From contig NZ_CP101417.1 of NCBI RefSeq assembly GCF_024339125.1, forward strand, positions 1,054,001-1,118,000: a DNA stretch of 64,000 nucleotides, given 5' to 3'. Shown in pieces: positions 33,783 to 44,116 of this stretch (position 1 is the stretch's first letter; the number at the start of each line of letters is the position of its first letter). Both the position numbers and the translations under genes were made by a program. Under the pieces are notes generated by a model, which was not told the DNA's origin, did not search any database, and saw only the letters and a program-made list of their open reading frames with translations. This DNA is from Xanthomonas hortorum (GTDB lineage: Bacteria > Pseudomonadota > Gammaproteobacteria > Xanthomonadales > Xanthomonadaceae).

Positions 33783-34397
33783 CTAGTGCTTGGGCTTGGG
33801 CTTATGTGCACCCGGGCCATGCGGATGCTCGATCTGCTTCAGCGACGCGGCCTTGGCGCCCAACGCATGCGCGTGGATCAGCACGCCGTGCGGCGTCGCC
33901 CGGGTATCGCCTTCTGCCACCAGCGCCTTGCCGACGATCAGCTGCTTGGAAAAGTCGGCGCCAGCATGCGGTGGAAACCGCACCGTGACCCCGTCATCCA
34001 GCAACACGCCGTGCACTTGCCCGTGCGGGCCGTGCAGCAACCGCGCAATGGTGCCGCTGTGCTGGGTATGTTGCGGCTTGGGTGGCTTGCCGGCAGGCGG
34101 TTTGGGCTTGGGTTTGACGTGCGGCCCATGCGGGCCTTCATCGAGAATGCGCTTGCCGCCTTCCGGATCGATCGCCAGTGCAACCAGCATGTCCACATCG
34201 CGCGGCTTGAGGCCACGCACGGTCAACGCGCTGCCGGGCTTGAGCGCCGTAAGCAAGGCGGCAGACAGATGCGGCGGCGTTTGCACTTCGGTGCCGTCGG
34301 TCAGCAGCAGGCCATCGATATCGGCCTTGGGATTGAGCAGAAAGCGCGCCAGCGTGCCGCGGGTTTCGGGAAGGAAATCAGGATCGACCCAATGCAT
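33783..34397 (-). CDS. Duplicated-module protein, cytoplasmic form
   Basis: 204 aa, not recognised. Two copies of a 40-residue module are visible: GTLARFLLNPKADIDGLLL with TDGTEVQTPPHL near residues 14-50, and GTIARLLHGPHGQVHGVLL with DDGVTVRFPPHA near 115-150. A His/Pro/Lys-rich linker (KPKPKPPAGKPPKPQ) and tail join them. There is no signal peptide. The next gene upstream on this strand encodes a secreted protein with the same two modules, so the pair is a local duplication. The ribosome site is GGAG, 8 bases before the ATG. Confidence 0.7.
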   Translation of the reverse strand: MHWVDPDFLPETRGTLARFLLNPKADIDGLLLTDGTEVQTPPHLSAALLTALKPGSALTVRGLKPRDVDMLVALAIDPEGGKRILDEGPHGPHVKPKPKPPAGKPPKPQHTQHSGTIARLLHGPHGQVHGVLLDDGVTVRFPPHAGADFSKQLIVGKALVAEGDTRATPHGVLIHAHALGAKAASLKQIEHPHGPGAHKPKPKH

Positions 34398-34529
34398 GAA
34401 AGAACTCCAACGAAAGTAGAACCGGCCAATGCCGGCAAGCCGCGCCCGTCGCCACGCATGACACGTGGCAGGAAAGGCGCATAGAGAGGAACGGTGTGAA
34501 CGCCGCCGCGTGTGCGACGGCGCTGTGGA

Positions 34530-35330
34530 TCAACGCGGCGCCGGAGCCGGCGGTGGCGGTGCGGCCGGCGGGACAGGCGGCGTCGGTGGTGCAGGCGGCA
34601 CCGGACCATCCGGGCGCGGAGGACTGAACAAGGCGCGCTGCGAGGCACGATCGCGACCCAACTGCGTGGCTTCGATGGCGCGGCCGGCCTTCGTGGCAAC
34701 ACCGAAGCCGCTTACGCTCAGCGGCGCACCGGTGCGCAACAAATCGCCGAACTGCAGCGCCAGATGCGGCGGCATCCGCACCAGCGTGCCATCGCTCAGC
34801 AATGCGCCATTGGTCTCGCCACCGGGGCCATAGACCAACCGCTCGATGCGTCCCTCGGCCTGCAACGGCGTCAATGCGGCGGGCGCCGGAGGCGCGGGCG
34901 GCATGGCGGCGGTCGTCGGCGGGCGGTCGACCACCTCGCGCCCACCACGCGTGGAACGGATGCTGCTGGCACGTAGCACCGGCAGGCTGCCCAGACGATA
35001 ACCCTGCACGGTGACCGCATCGCCACGGCGCACGGCTGCCTGCAGTTCGCCGGACAGATGCGGCGCAAACGCCACCTGGGTGCCATCGCGCAACCACAGG
35101 CCATCGACCTCGCCATTGGGATTGAGCATGAAGCGCTCGACGGTGCCGGTCACACTCACCGGGGTAGCGGCGACCGGTGCAGGTGGCGCGGGCGGCATCG
35201 GCGGCGCCGGTGGTGGCGTGCCAACCGGCGGACGCGGGGAAACCGGTGCGGCCGGCGCTGCAGGAACCTGCGCGGCGGCAGTCGCCACGCTGCAGGCCAG
35301 TGCGAAAGCGAGTGCGGTCTGACGAATCAT
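34530..35330 (-). CDS. Duplicated-module protein, exported form
   Basis: 266 aa. A signal peptide (LAFALACSVATAAAQ) and a Pro/Ala-rich stretch precede two modules: GTVERFMLNPNGEVDGLWL with RDGTQVAFAPHL (near residues 60-95), and GRIERLVYGPGGETNGALL with SDGTLVRMPPHL (near 160-195). Each is a short beta-rich unit, possibly OB-like. The C-terminus is Pro/Ala-rich. The start at 35330 has GGAG 8 bases upstream. Function unknown; it neighbours the cytoplasmic-looking paralogue and an NtrC-type regulator. Confidence 0.7.
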   Translation of the reverse strand: MIRQTALAFALACSVATAAAQVPAAPAAPVSPRPPVGTPPPAPPMPPAPPAPVAATPVSVTGTVERFMLNPNGEVDGLWLRDGTQVAFAPHLSGELQAAVRRGDAVTVQGYRLGSLPVLRASSIRSTRGGREVVDRPPTTAAMPPAPPAPAALTPLQAEGRIERLVYGPGGETNGALLSDGTLVRMPPHLALQFGDLLRTGAPLSVSGFGVATKAGRAIEATQLGRDRASQRALFSPPRPDGPVPPAPPTPPVPPAAPPPPAPAPR

Positions 35331-35691
35331 GTGATGTCTCCAGGGCGGCAGGAGCGCCGCTTGCCCTGAAGACAAAGCAGCAATCGTGCCAACGTCGAAT
35401 GCGTTGTTTTTCAAGGGTTTTGCACATGCAGTTGGACGAATGAGCGTCTGCGTTTCATACACCACTGTCCGCTTTGCAGACACTTTGCAGCCTCGTCATG
35501 CATGACTGTGCGAAAGCAAGCACTTTCCCGGCGCAAGGTCTGCTGTGAACATCAGTGGCCAAGCACTGCGTGTGGCAACGGCGGCATGCAATCACCCACA
35601 TGTGCGCGTGTTGCTGTGCGCGTACTGCATCGCAGCCAAAGCACCGACTACGCCAGTCTGTAAACATCGCATTCGGGCTTTATCGCTGCGA
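35331..35691. other. Intergenic, no gene recognised
   Basis: 361 bases upstream of the exported module protein and downstream of the response-regulator gene. Presumably the promoter for the module-protein pair. No recognisable sites or hairpins. Confidence 0.5.
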
Positions 35692-37032
35692 CTACTGCAA
35701 CCCATACTCATCGAGCTTGCGATACAGCAGCTGGCGATGAATGCCGAGCCGGCGCGCGGCTTCGGCGCGGTTACCGCCACTGTGCGCCAATGCGTCCTGG
35801 ATCATCTGCTTTTCCAGTCGCGCTACTGCCTCGGGCAAGGTGCCTTCCAGCGGCGCCGTCGTCATGGGTTGCTCGGCACTGTGACCAAGCGCCTCGTCCA
35901 GATCCTCGGCGGTGATGCTGTGCCCGCGCACCAGCAGTTGACTGCGTTGCATGACATTCCGTAGCTCACGCACGTTGCCGGGCCACGGATAGGCTAGCAG
36001 CCGCGCTTGCGCGCCCGGTGACAACGCACGCGCTGCGCCTTCGCCGGTGCGCAGAAAATACTGCGCAAGCAGCACGATGTCCTGCCCGCGTTCGCGCAGC
36101 GGCGGCAGCTCGATCGGCACCACATTCAGGCGATAACGCAGGTCGCTGCGAAACTGCCCGGCCGCCACCCACGCGGCCAGATCGCGATGCGTGGCCGCCA
36201 GCACGCGCACATCCACCTTCTGCGCGCCGCGGCCACCCAGGGGCGTCACTTCACCTTCCTGCAGAAAGCGCAGCAACTTGGCCTGCATCGGCAGCGGCAT
36301 GTCGCCGATCTCGTCCAGGAACAAGGTACCGCCATCGGCCTCGCGAATCAGGCCAATGCGGTCGCCGGTCGCCCCGGAAAAGGCGCCCTTGCGATGGCCG
36401 AACAATTCGCTTTCCATCAACTCCAACGGGATCGCCGCGCAATTGACCGCCACGAACGCCGCATTCGCGCGTGCGCTGGCACGATGCAAGGCGCGCGCAG
36501 CCAGCTCCTTGCCGGTGCCGGTCTCGCCTGTGATCAACACCGGCAAATCGGAGGCTGCCGCCAGCCCGATGCGTTTGTGCACGTTACGCATCGCCGGGCT
36601 GTGGCCGACCAGGGCATCGTCGTCTTCAGGCAGCTCGGTCGCCGCGGTATCGGCGTCGGTGTCAGCACGACTTGCCAATGCACGCTCCACCACCTCGACG
36701 ATATCGGCACGCCCCACCGGTTTGACCAGGTGATCGAACGCACCCAGCGTCATCGCTTCGATGGTGTTGCCGCTGGACGCGTACGCGGTGAGCATCACCA
36801 ACGGCACCTGACGCGCACGTGCATCGTCCGCACGTGCGCGCAGCACCTGGATCCCGTCCATCCCGGGCATGCGGAAGTCCACGAACGCCAGCTCGATATC
36901 GCCCTCGCTCAAGCGCGCCAATCCATCGGCGCCGTTATCGACCGCGATCACCGTATGGCCGAGCGAGCGCAGCGTTGCCTGCAAGGTGGCAAGAAACGCC
37001 GCGTCGTCATCGATGATCAGGATGCGCGCCAT
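35692..37032 (-). CDS. NtrC-family response regulator (sigma-54 activator)
   Basis: 446 aa. Receiver domain at 1-125 with phospho-acceptor Asp in [16 protein letters not shown]+ domain near 140-380 with Walker [10 protein letters not shown] and Walker [12 protein letters not shown]; Fis-type helix-turn-helix at the C-terminus ([20 protein letters not shown]). The sigma-54 contact loop reads GAFSGA instead of the consensus GAFTGA. It overlaps its sensor kinase gene by 16 bases, and both follow poxB on the same strand. Its targets are unknown; poxB is an obvious candidate. Confidence 0.92.
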   Translation of the reverse strand: MARILIIDDDAAFLATLQATLRSLGHTVIAVDNGADGLARLSEGDIELAFVDFRMPGMDGIQVLRARADDARARQVPLVMLTAYASSGNTIEAMTLGAFDHLVKPVGRADIVEVVERALASRADTDADTAATELPEDDDALVGHSPAMRNVHKRIGLAAASDLPVLITGETGTGKELAARALHRASARANAAFVAVNCAAIPLELMESELFGHRKGAFSGATGDRIGLIREADGGTLFLDEIGDMPLPMQAKLLRFLQEGEVTPLGGRGAQKVDVRVLAATHRDLAAWVAAGQFRSDLRYRLNVVPIELPPLRERGQDIVLLAQYFLRTGEGAARALSPGAQARLLAYPWPGNVRELRNVMQRSQLLVRGHSITAEDLDEALGHSAEQPMTTAPLEGTLPEAVARLEKQMIQDALAHSGGNRAEAARRLGIHRQLLYRKLDEYGLQ

Positions 37033-38459
37033 GGCAGCTCCACAATGAAATGGGTCATGCCGTCGGCATGTACGTAACGCACCTGCCCGCCATGTGCGCG
37101 CGCGATCTCGCGCACCAGCGCAAGGCCGAGGCCATTGCCATCGCTGCGACCGCTGACGAACGGCTCGAACAACTGCGCTGCAATGGTGTCGGCAATGGCC
37201 GCACCATGATTGGAAACCTGCAGGTGCAACAGGCTGTCGCTGGCGCTGGCTTCCAATGTCACCGTGCTGCCTGCATCGGCGTGCTGCAGCGCGTTACGCA
37301 GCAGGTTGTGTACGGCGCGTCCGAGCTGCTGCGGATCGAGCGCCCATTGCAACGGAGTAGCAGGCACGCGCAGCTGTGGCGCAGGCGTGCCTGGCGGTAG
37401 CAAGGCCGGATCCAGCAAGGTCGCCAACCAGTCCTGCACCACCACCGTTTCCAACTGCAGACGGATCGGCTGCACCATGCCGAGCAGGCTTTCGACCACC
37501 CCATCCAGGCGGCGGATCTGGCCCAGCATCAACTCGCCATGCGTGGCATCGTCCGGGGTGCTCTGCCGGCTGGCGATGTCGTTTTCCACCGCCAAACGCA
37601 TGGTAGCGATGGGGTTGCGAATCTCATGCGCCACCGTCGCTGTCAGGCGGCCCAGCGCGGCCAGACGTTCGTGCCGGGATAGCTCGTCGGCCAACCGTCG
37701 TGTCTGCGCCAGCGCTTGCGCATTACGCTGTGCGTAGTCGCTCACCGCAGCGCCCAACCGATCCAGCTCGGGTGCGCCGGTGACCGGAATCTGCGGGAGC
37801 TCGGTATCGGCGGCGAGCGCCTGCTGGATCCGCTGCAGGCGCTGACTCCAACGCCGTACCACCACGCCTAACGCAATCGCCGACACCGCCACCATGGCGA
37901 AGATCAGCAGCATGCCGATCACCAACGGCCGCCAGGCATCGGAGGTACTCGCCGGCACTCGCGACATGGTCCATGCGGCGGTGCCCGAGGCCAGCGGGCA
38001 GGCGCTAATCAACACCACTTCGCGGCTGCTATCGCGACGAAATTCCACCGCCTTGTTGCCCACCGCACTTTGCCGCGCGGTACTGACAATCGTGGTCCAC
38101 TCGGCGGCGGGGATATCGGTCTTGTGATCGCTGCCGTCGTAAGTGGGATAGGCATACGCAATGAATCCCTTGTCGAGATTCCACACCCCACCTTCCACGC
38201 CGGGCGCATCGGCCAGCACCAACTGCACCACCACCGCCGCCAGCCCGGCGCCGTTGTCGCCACTGCGCGCGGCCTCGCTTGCACCGGCGTAGCGCTGCAC
38301 GATGCGCGTGCACTGCGTGGTCAATTGCTGGCGCGCTTCATCCAGTCGTACGCCTTCTGTCTGTCGGTACAGGCCATACAACATCGTGGCCACGCCCACG
38401 CAGGCGGCAAGGATCACCACCCAGATCAACAGCAATTGGCGCAACAACGAACGAGGCAT
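37017..38459 (-). CDS. Sensor histidine kinase
   Basis: 480 aa. Two membrane helices (LLLIWVVILAACVGVATMLYG near 8-28, and VIGMLLIFAMVAVSAIALGVV near 180) flank a periplasmic sensor loop of about 150 residues. A HAMP-like linker leads to the H-box VAHEIRNP (near residue 280) and an ATPase domain with N-box LLRNALQHAD and G-box DGNGLGLALV. It would phosphorylate the overlapping response regulator. The gene starts 47 bases after the poxB stop. Confidence 0.92.
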   Translation of the reverse strand: MPRSLLRQLLLIWVVILAACVGVATMLYGLYRQTEGVRLDEARQQLTTQCTRIVQRYAGASEAARSGDNGAGLAAVVVQLVLADAPGVEGGVWNLDKGFIAYAYPTYDGSDHKTDIPAAEWTTIVSTARQSAVGNKAVEFRRDSSREVVLISACPLASGTAAWTMSRVPASTSDAWRPLVIGMLLIFAMVAVSAIALGVVVRRWSQRLQRIQQALAADTELPQIPVTGAPELDRLGAAVSDYAQRNAQALAQTRRLADELSRHERLAALGRLTATVAHEIRNPIATMRLAVENDIASRQSTPDDATHGELMLGQIRRLDGVVESLLGMVQPIRLQLETVVVQDWLATLLDPALLPPGTPAPQLRVPATPLQWALDPQQLGRAVHNLLRNALQHADAGSTVTLEASASDSLLHLQVSNHGAAIADTIAAQLFEPFVSGRSDGNGLGLALVREIARAHGGQVRYVHADGMTHFIVELPWRAS

Positions 38460-38506
38460 GCGAAAGGATCCGATGAAGACGTGCAGTGGCGAACGCGGCG
38501 ATGGCG

Positions 38507-40234
38507 TTAACGCATATTGGTCTTGACCAGATCGATCACCTCATCGCCGCGCCCGCTCATCACCGCCTTGAGCAGATACAGGCCCATGCCCTTGGCCTGT
38601 TCCAACTTGATCGCCGGCGGCACTGCCAGTTCCTGCGTGGCGATGCGCACATCCACCAACGCCGGGCCGGAATGCGCGAAGGCCTGCCGCAATGCACGTT
38701 CCAGCTGCGACGACTCATCGACACGGATGCCCAAGATGCCCATCGCATTGCTCATCGCAGCGAAGTCCGGATTGCGCAACTCGGTACCGGTATCCAGATA
38801 GCCGGCAGCCTTCATCTCCATCGCCACAAATCCCAGCGAGGCATTGTTGAACACCACGATCTTCACCGGCAGACGCAGCTGCGCCAGCGAGATGAAATCG
38901 CCCATCAACATCGCAAAGCCGCCATCGCCAGACAGCGAAATCACCTGGCGGCCCGGAAACGCCGCTTGCGCACCCAGCGCCTGCGGCATCGCATTGGCCA
39001 TCGAACCGTGATTGAACGAGCCGAGCAAACGGCGTTGTCCGTTCATGCGCAGATAGCGCGCGGCCCACACCGTCGGCGTGCCGACATCGCAGGTAAACAC
39101 TGCATCCTGGTCGGCAATCTGGCTGATCATCCGCGCCACGAATTGCGGATGCAGCGGCTCGCCCGGGTCTGCCGGCACTGCCAGATCGTCCAGCCCCTCG
39201 CGCGCCTTGCGGTAATGCGCAAGCGATTTCTCCAGGAAGTCGCGCTTCTCGCGCCGCTGCAAGTGCGGCAGCAAGGCGGCAATGGTTTCGCCCACATCCG
39301 CTGCGATACCCAGTTGCAAGGGCGTGCGCCGCCCCAGCGCGCTCGGGTCGCGATCCACCTGCACGATGGTCGCGTCCTTCGGGTAGAACTGCCGATACGG
39401 AAAATCCGTGCCCAGCATGATCAAGGTGTCGCAGTTGAGCATCGCGTGGTAGCCGGAGCTAAAACCGATCAAACCGGTCATGCCGACATCGAACGGGTTC
39501 TCCCACTCCACATATTCTTTCCCGCGCAACGCGTGCACGATCGGCGCGCCCAGGGTGTCGGCCAATGCCACCACCGCATCGTGCGCACCCGCGCAGCCGC
39601 TGCCGCACAACAGCGTGATCGCCTCGCTTTGCTGCAACAGCTCGGCCAACTGCGCCACGTCTTCGGCAGCCGGCAGCACGCGCGGCTGGCGCAGTTGCGG
39701 CCAGGCGCTCGACACGTGCTTGTCCATTTCCAGCAGCGCGATATCGCCGGGAATCACCACCACCGCCACACCTTGCTGCAGGATGGCGGTGCGCATCGCC
39801 CGATGCAGCACTTCCGGCAGCTGCGCCGGGTTGGTCACCAACTCCACGAAGTGACTGCACTCGCGGAACAACTCCTGCGGATGGGTCTCCTGAAAATAAC
39901 TCAGCCCGATCTCGGACGAGGGAATATGCGCGGCGATCGCCAGCACCGGCTGACGGCTGCGATGGCAATCGAACAGCCCGTTGATCAAGTGCAGATTGCC
40001 CGGCCCGCAGCTGCCCGCACACACGGCCAGCTGGCCGGTCACCGCCGCCTCGGCGCCAGCGGCGAATGCGGCGACTTCTTCGTGGCGCACATGCATCCAC
40101 TCGATCGTCTGCATCTCACGCAAGGCATCGGTCAAGCCGTTGAGGCTGTCGCCGGTCACACCCCAGATCCGCTCCACACCTGCGCTCTGCAGCGTCTCGG
40201 CCAGAAACCGCGCCAACGTCTTTTTCTTCGCCAC
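38507..40234 (-). CDS. poxB: Pyruvate oxidase / ubiquinone-dependent pyruvate dehydrogenase
   Basis: 575 aa thiamine-diphosphate enzyme. The ThDP-binding [18 protein letters not shown] near residue 440 and the N-terminal catalytic Glu region [12 protein letters not shown] are conserved; FAD-binding features lie mid-sequence. The C-terminus (VIDLVKTNM) lies where E. coli PoxB has its membrane-binding helix. It oxidises pyruvate to acetate and CO2, passing electrons to quinone. The start is GTG at 40234 with GGAG upstream. Followed closely by the two-component pair; Ax21 diverges from it. Confidence 0.9.
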   Translation of the reverse strand: MAKKKTLARFLAETLQSAGVERIWGVTGDSLNGLTDALREMQTIEWMHVRHEEVAAFAAGAEAAVTGQLAVCAGSCGPGNLHLINGLFDCHRSRQPVLAIAAHIPSSEIGLSYFQETHPQELFRECSHFVELVTNPAQLPEVLHRAMRTAILQQGVAVVVIPGDIALLEMDKHVSSAWPQLRQPRVLPAAEDVAQLAELLQQSEAITLLCGSGCAGAHDAVVALADTLGAPIVHALRGKEYVEWENPFDVGMTGLIGFSSGYHAMLNCDTLIMLGTDFPYRQFYPKDATIVQVDRDPSALGRRTPLQLGIAADVGETIAALLPHLQRREKRDFLEKSLAHYRKAREGLDDLAVPADPGEPLHPQFVARMISQIADQDAVFTCDVGTPTVWAARYLRMNGQRRLLGSFNHGSMANAMPQALGAQAAFPGRQVISLSGDGGFAMLMGDFISLAQLRLPVKIVVFNNASLGFVAMEMKAAGYLDTGTELRNPDFAAMSNAMGILGIRVDESSQLERALRQAFAHSGPALVDVRIATQELAVPPAIKLEQAKGMGLYLLKAVMSGRGDEVIDLVKTNMR

Positions 40235-40581
40235 GATGCAGCTCCAGAGATGTTCAACAAGCCTGCATGGTCCCAGCCGCAGCGTCAGTACAATGTCCTC
40301 GCCTCAATGCAGATAGCAAAAAATCGCTGCAAAACAGGTGCTTCTACACGCGCATCTCACATTGGCGCGAGGTAACTCACACCCCATCACGCTTTGCGTG
40401 TGCGCTACACGCGTTGCAGCTTGATGACAAAAACCGGAACTGAACCGGGCGCGATGATTCATGCACCAGTCAGTTCAAAATTCATGTCGCGTTCCATCGA
40501 ATAACGGAGAATTTACATCTCGGCAGCGAACGGCATCCGCCTCAGCGCCGGCCCAAATCAATAAGTACAGGTATCTCGATC
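40235..40581. other. Divergent region between poxB and ax21
   Basis: 347 bases with both promoters. It is AT-richer than average near Ax21. A short palindrome GCGTGT-GCGCT-ACACGC occurs in the middle. I cannot assign the regulator. Confidence 0.5.
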
Positions 40582-41178
40582 ATGAAGACTTCTTTGCTGG
40601 CCCTCGGCCTTCTCGCAGCTCTGCCGTTTGCGGCCTCCGCTGCTGAAAACATCTCCTACAACTTCGTCGAAGGCGACTATGTGCGCACTCCGACCGAAGG
40701 TCGCGACGCTGATGGTTGGGGCGTGAAGGGCTCCTACGCCATCACCCCGAACATCCACGTGTTCGGTGACTACAGCAAGCAGAACGCTGACGACAACAAC
40801 AACGTGTTCGAAAGCTCCAACACCGACTTCCAGCAATGGGGCGTGGGCGTGGGCTACAACTACGAAGTGGCCACCAGCACCGACCTGCTGGCGCGCGTTG
40901 CCTATCGCAAGCTGGACCTGGACACCCCGAACATCAACTTCGATGGTTTCAGCGTCGAAGCTGGCCTGCGTAACTCGTTCGGCGAGCATTTCGAAGTCTA
41001 CGCTCTGGCTGGCTACGAAGATTTCTCCAAGAAGCGTGGCATCGATCTGGACGACACCTTCTACGGCCGCCTTGGCGCCCAGGTGAAGTTGAACCAGAAC
41101 TGGGGCATCAACGGCGACATCCGTATGGATGGCGACGGCAACAAGGAATGGTCGGTCGGCCCGCGTTTCAGCTGGTAA
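40582..41178 (+). CDS. ax21: Ax21-family outer-membrane protein
   Basis: 198 aa. A signal peptide (KTSLLALGLLAALPFAASA) is followed at once by AENISYNFVEGDYVRTP, the region of the N-terminal peptide described for Ax21, and a small beta-barrel of alternating aromatic strands ending VGPRFSW. It is exported, probably to the outer membrane and vesicles. Earlier work naming it the activator of rice XA21 immunity was withdrawn, and RaxX is now the accepted ligand; links to biofilm and motility remain. A strong terminator follows. Confidence 0.93.
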   Translation: MKTSLLALGLLAALPFAASAAENISYNFVEGDYVRTPTEGRDADGWGVKGSYAITPNIHVFGDYSKQNADDNNNVFESSNTDFQQWGVGVGYNYEVATSTDLLARVAYRKLDLDTPNINFDGFSVEAGLRNSFGEHFEVYALAGYEDFSKKRGIDLDDTFYGRLGAQVKLNQNWGINGDIRMDGDGNKEWSVGPRFSW

Positions 41179-41223
41179 GCCGCACGTTTAACGCAACGCG
41201 ACTCTCTCTCCCGCGTTGCATTG

Positions 41224-41257
41224 GAAGCCCGGTCCCACGACCGGGCTTCTTTCTTTT
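41224..41257 (+). terminator. Rho-independent terminator of ax21
   Basis: Perfect stem GAAGCCCGGTC with loop CCAC, followed by TTTCTTTT, 46 bases after the Ax21 stop. Confidence 0.92.
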
Positions 41258-41403
41258 GTGCGATTGGATGATTGCGATGCAGCGCACTCGATCGCTAGAT
41301 CCCGTGTGTACGGGCTGTTGCGCTGGAACGTAGTGCGCAGCACGTTTACGTGGCTGCGACGCGACAAGCTTTTGCCTTGATGCACGCAACGACAAGTGCG
41401 CAA

Positions 41404-41440
41404 ACACTAAAAAGCCCGGCATTGCCGGGCTTTTTAGTGT
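41404..41440. terminator. Bidirectional terminator before gpsA
   Basis: A perfect 17-base inverted repeat (ACACTAAAAAGCCCGGC, loop ATT, complement) with A/T-runs at the stem bases, lying 43 bases downstream of the gpsA stop. It serves gpsA and would stop read-through from the ax21 side. Confidence 0.9.
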
Positions 41441-41482
41441 CTTCACTCCACCACGCGACGCGCGAGGCGCGTTACCAACCAA

Positions 41483-42508
41483 TCAGGTAAACAACGCCTG
41501 CGGATACTCGGGCTTGCGCTCACGCGCCAACAGTTCCTTCAATGCGGCTTCCGGTGTGATCTCGCCATGCAATACGGCACGCACCGCGTTGGAGATCGGC
41601 AGTTCGATGCCGTGATGCTCGGCCTGGCGCATGACCTCGTCGGCGGTTTGCACCGACTCGACCACCTGGCCGATCTCGCGGATCGCATCGTTCAAGCTCT
41701 GCCCGCGCCCCAACGCCAATCCAAGCCGCCGGTTGCGCGACAGATCGCCGGTGCAGGTCAGCACCAGATCGCCCAATCCGGCCAGGCCCATCAAGGTCTC
41801 CGGACGCGCACCGATCACCGCCGCCAGGCGCAGCATCTCGTTCAAGCCACGCGTGATCAGCCCGGCGCGTGCATTGAGGCCCAGCTGCATGCCATCGGCC
41901 ACACCGGTGGCCACGGCCAGCACGTTCTTCATCGCGCCACCGAGTTCGGCGCCCACCATGTCATCGCCGGTATAGGCGCGGAAGGTGGGGCCATGCATGG
42001 CATCGGCCACGACCTGCGCGAACGCCGCATCGTCGCCGTGCACGGTGATGGCGGTCGGCAAACCAAGCGTGACTTCCTTGGCGAAGGACGGCCCGGTCAC
42101 CACGGCCAGTGGCACGCTGGGGCCGAGGATGGCGCGCGCCACTTCGTGCAGGAACCGCCCGGAACCGGGTTCGAATCCCTTGGTCGCCCACGCAACGCCG
42201 GCACCGGACGGACGCAACGGTGCAATCAACTGGATCGTTTCGGTGAACGCATGCGAGGGCACCACGACCAGGATCCAGCTTGCATCGGCAACGGCCAGCT
42301 GCAGGTCGGTGGTCGCGCGCAGGCTGTCGGGCAATGGAATACCCGGCAGATACCGCACGTTTTCGTGATTGCGGTCGATGGCGTCCACCATCGCCGCATC
42401 GCGCCCCCAGAGCACGGTCGGGTGACCGTGTCTGGCGAGCAGCGCGGCCAGGGCCGTGCCCCAGGAACCGGCGCCGAGGACGGCGATCTTGTGCTTCGAA
42501 TCGCTCAT
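41483..42508 (-). CDS. gpsA: Glycerol-3-phosphate dehydrogenase [NAD(P)+]
   Basis: 341 aa. NAD-binding loop [17 protein letters not shown] at the N-terminus; catalytic region [16 protein letters not shown] near residue 195 with the active lysine, and the GNL-like [12 protein letters not shown] following. It makes sn-glycerol-3-phosphate for phospholipids from dihydroxyacetone phosphate. The ATG at 42508 follows secB after 15 bases, so the genes are probably co-transcribed. Confidence 0.95.
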   Translation of the reverse strand: MSDSKHKIAVLGAGSWGTALAALLARHGHPTVLWGRDAAMVDAIDRNHENVRYLPGIPLPDSLRATTDLQLAVADASWILVVVPSHAFTETIQLIAPLRPSGAGVAWATKGFEPGSGRFLHEVARAILGPSVPLAVVTGPSFAKEVTLGLPTAITVHGDDAAFAQVVADAMHGPTFRAYTGDDMVGAELGGAMKNVLAVATGVADGMQLGLNARAGLITRGLNEMLRLAAVIGARPETLMGLAGLGDLVLTCTGDLSRNRRLGLALGRGQSLNDAIREIGQVVESVQTADEVMRQAEHHGIELPISNAVRAVLHGEITPEAALKELLARERKPEYPQALFT

Positions 42509-42523
42509 CGGCGCACGCAACGC

Positions 42524-43039
42524 TTAGGCGTTGCCAGCCGGCTCGGAATCGGCCAGCGAGGTGCCTTCGCCCTGCGAGCGCTGGCGCAGGGTTTCTGCGT
42601 ACAGGGCTTCGAAGTTGATCGGCTGCAGGTAGAACGGCGGGAAGCCACCGGCCTGGATCAGGTCACTGACCAGGGTGCGCACATACGGGAACAGGATGTT
42701 CGGGCACTGGGTGCCGAGCAGCACGTCGATCGCCTGCGGCTCCAGACCGACCAGGCCGAACACGCCGGCCTGCTGCACTTCGGCCACGTAGGCGGTCTTG
42801 CCACCGGCGGTGCAGGTCAGGGTCACGGCCAGCACGACTTCGAAGGCATTGTCGTTGAGGCGCTGCACCTTCTGATTGAGGTTCAGCTGCAGCTCGGGCT
42901 GGTTGGCGTCATTGAAGACGGCCGGCGCGTTCGGCGATTCGAAAGAAACGTCCTTGACGTAAATCTTCTCGATGGTGAAAGCGGGGCCAGCAGCGGCGTC
43001 GGCCGGCGCAACGGCGCCGTTGATGATTTCGTCGGACAT
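42524..43039 (-). CDS. secB: Protein-export chaperone SecB
   Basis: 171 aa. [19 protein letters not shown] at the N-terminus and [20 protein letters not shown] near 120 are SecB hallmarks. It keeps preproteins unfolded and delivers them to SecA. The start at 43039 ([10 protein letters not shown]) has GGAG upstream. It lies between gpsA and a rhodanese gene, as in enterics. Confidence 0.95.
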   Translation of the reverse strand: MSDEIINGAVAPADAAAGPAFTIEKIYVKDVSFESPNAPAVFNDANQPELQLNLNQKVQRLNDNAFEVVLAVTLTCTAGGKTAYVAEVQQAGVFGLVGLEPQAIDVLLGTQCPNILFPYVRTLVSDLIQAGGFPPFYLQPINFEALYAETLRQRSQGEGTSLADSEPAGNA

Positions 43040-43150
43040 TCCTAACTCCAAAAAACGGTTCGGTGGATGCAGCGTTGAATGATGCAGGCGTGAAAGCGCG
43101 AGTCTCTCACGCAAGCAATGGGGACTTGCCTGCCGCCGTACAAGGTGAGA

Positions 43151-43588
43151 TCAGGCGCGACCCTTGACCAGCGGCAGCTCGGCGATCTGCCAGGCAGCCA
43201 CACCGCCATCGAGCCAGTACACCTTCTCGAAGCCGGCCTTCTTGAGCGTCTTGGCCGCCCCTGCCGAGGCGTTGCCGTTACGGCAGACCACCACCACGGG
43301 GGAGGCCTTGGCGTTGGCAAGCAATTTGCCGGCCGGGTCGAACTTGGCCAGCGCCACATTGCGGCTGCCGGCGATATGGCCTTTTTCGAAATCGGCGGTG
43401 GGCGACAGGTCGATCACCAGCGCATTCTCGCTGTTGATCAAACGGGTCAGCTCGGCCGGCGTGAGTGCGCGATACCCACGGAACAGGCGCGCGACCTCGG
43501 TGACGATCAGGGCGATGGTCAGGCCCACCAGGGCCAGCGACAACATGGGGTTGCGGCCGACAAAGGCCTGCAGCTCTTCGAAATTCAC
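43151..43588 (-). CDS. Membrane-anchored rhodanese-like protein (YibN type)
   Basis: 145 aa. One membrane helix near residues 15-32 (MLSLALVGLTIALIVTEVA) is followed by a rhodanese domain with active-site loop VCRNGNASAG and the usual LDGGVAAWQ end. The GTG at 43588 gives VNFEELQAFVGRNP, which aligns with the E. coli YibN start; the frame extends six codons further to a TTG. Sulfur-transfer substrate unknown. Its place beside secB-gpsA matches E. coli, except that grxC is missing. Confidence 0.88.
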   Translation of the reverse strand: MNFEELQAFVGRNPMLSLALVGLTIALIVTEVARLFRGYRALTPAELTRLINSENALVIDLSPTADFEKGHIAGSRNVALAKFDPAGKLLANAKASPVVVVCRNGNASAGAAKTLKKAGFEKVYWLDGGVAAWQIAELPLVKGRA

Positions 43589-43664
43589 GGGGTCAGGGTC
43601 GTTCAAGCGGGCGGGAATTGTCGCACAGCTGGCGCACGCGACGGCCAGGGCGCAGCGGTGCGGG

Positions 43665-44087
43665 CTATTGGCCCTGCCACAGATCGGGCAGGCCGCTGGC
43701 CAGCCACCAGCGTTTGCGCTCGGCGTCCCAGCGCCACAGCTCGATGCTGCGCACCAGCCGCTCGGCCTGGGTATTGCGGTTGATCACGCGCAACTCGACC
43801 TCGCGGCGCAGGTCGCCGGCGGCATCTTCGCCCACCCGCACCTCGCGGTAGCCGGAGATCTGCACTTGTTCGTAGCGGGAGCGCTCCAGATCGCTGAGCG
43901 GATGCGCCAAGGCATACGTGGGTTCGACAAAGCCCTGCGCGGCGTCGAAGTCGCTCCAGCGCACGGCGGCCGTGTAGGCGGCCTGGGTGGTCTCCAGCGC
44001 GCGTGCCTGGGCACGGCTGCCGGCACACACCACACCGCTCACCATCGCCAGCCCGAGCAACAGCATTGCCCCCATCACTGCACGCAT
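43665..44087 (-). CDS. Small exported protein, unknown
   Basis: 140 aa, not assigned to a named family with certainty. A signal peptide (AVMGAMLLLGLAMVSGVVCA) is followed by a compact domain: YTAAVRWSDFDAAQGFVEPT, HPLSDLERSRYEQVQISGY, then VELRVINRNTQAERLVRSIE and WRWDAERKRWWLASGLPD. The pattern resembles NTF2-like periplasmic proteins. The start at 44087 is preferred because AGGGG lies 8 bases upstream; an ATG two codons earlier is too close to it. Confidence 0.72.
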   Translation of the reverse strand: MRAVMGAMLLLGLAMVSGVVCAGSRAQARALETTQAAYTAAVRWSDFDAAQGFVEPTYALAHPLSDLERSRYEQVQISGYREVRVGEDAAGDLRREVELRVINRNTQAERLVRSIELWRWDAERKRWWLASGLPDLWQGQ

Positions 44088-44116
44088 GCGCATTCCCCTG
44101 AAATCCAGCCCGCATC

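Noticed and set aside
40400..40440. GCGTGT-GCGCT-ACACGC palindrome as a Clp (CRP-like) site
   Set aside because: It lacks the TGTGA-N6-TCACA spacing and sequence.
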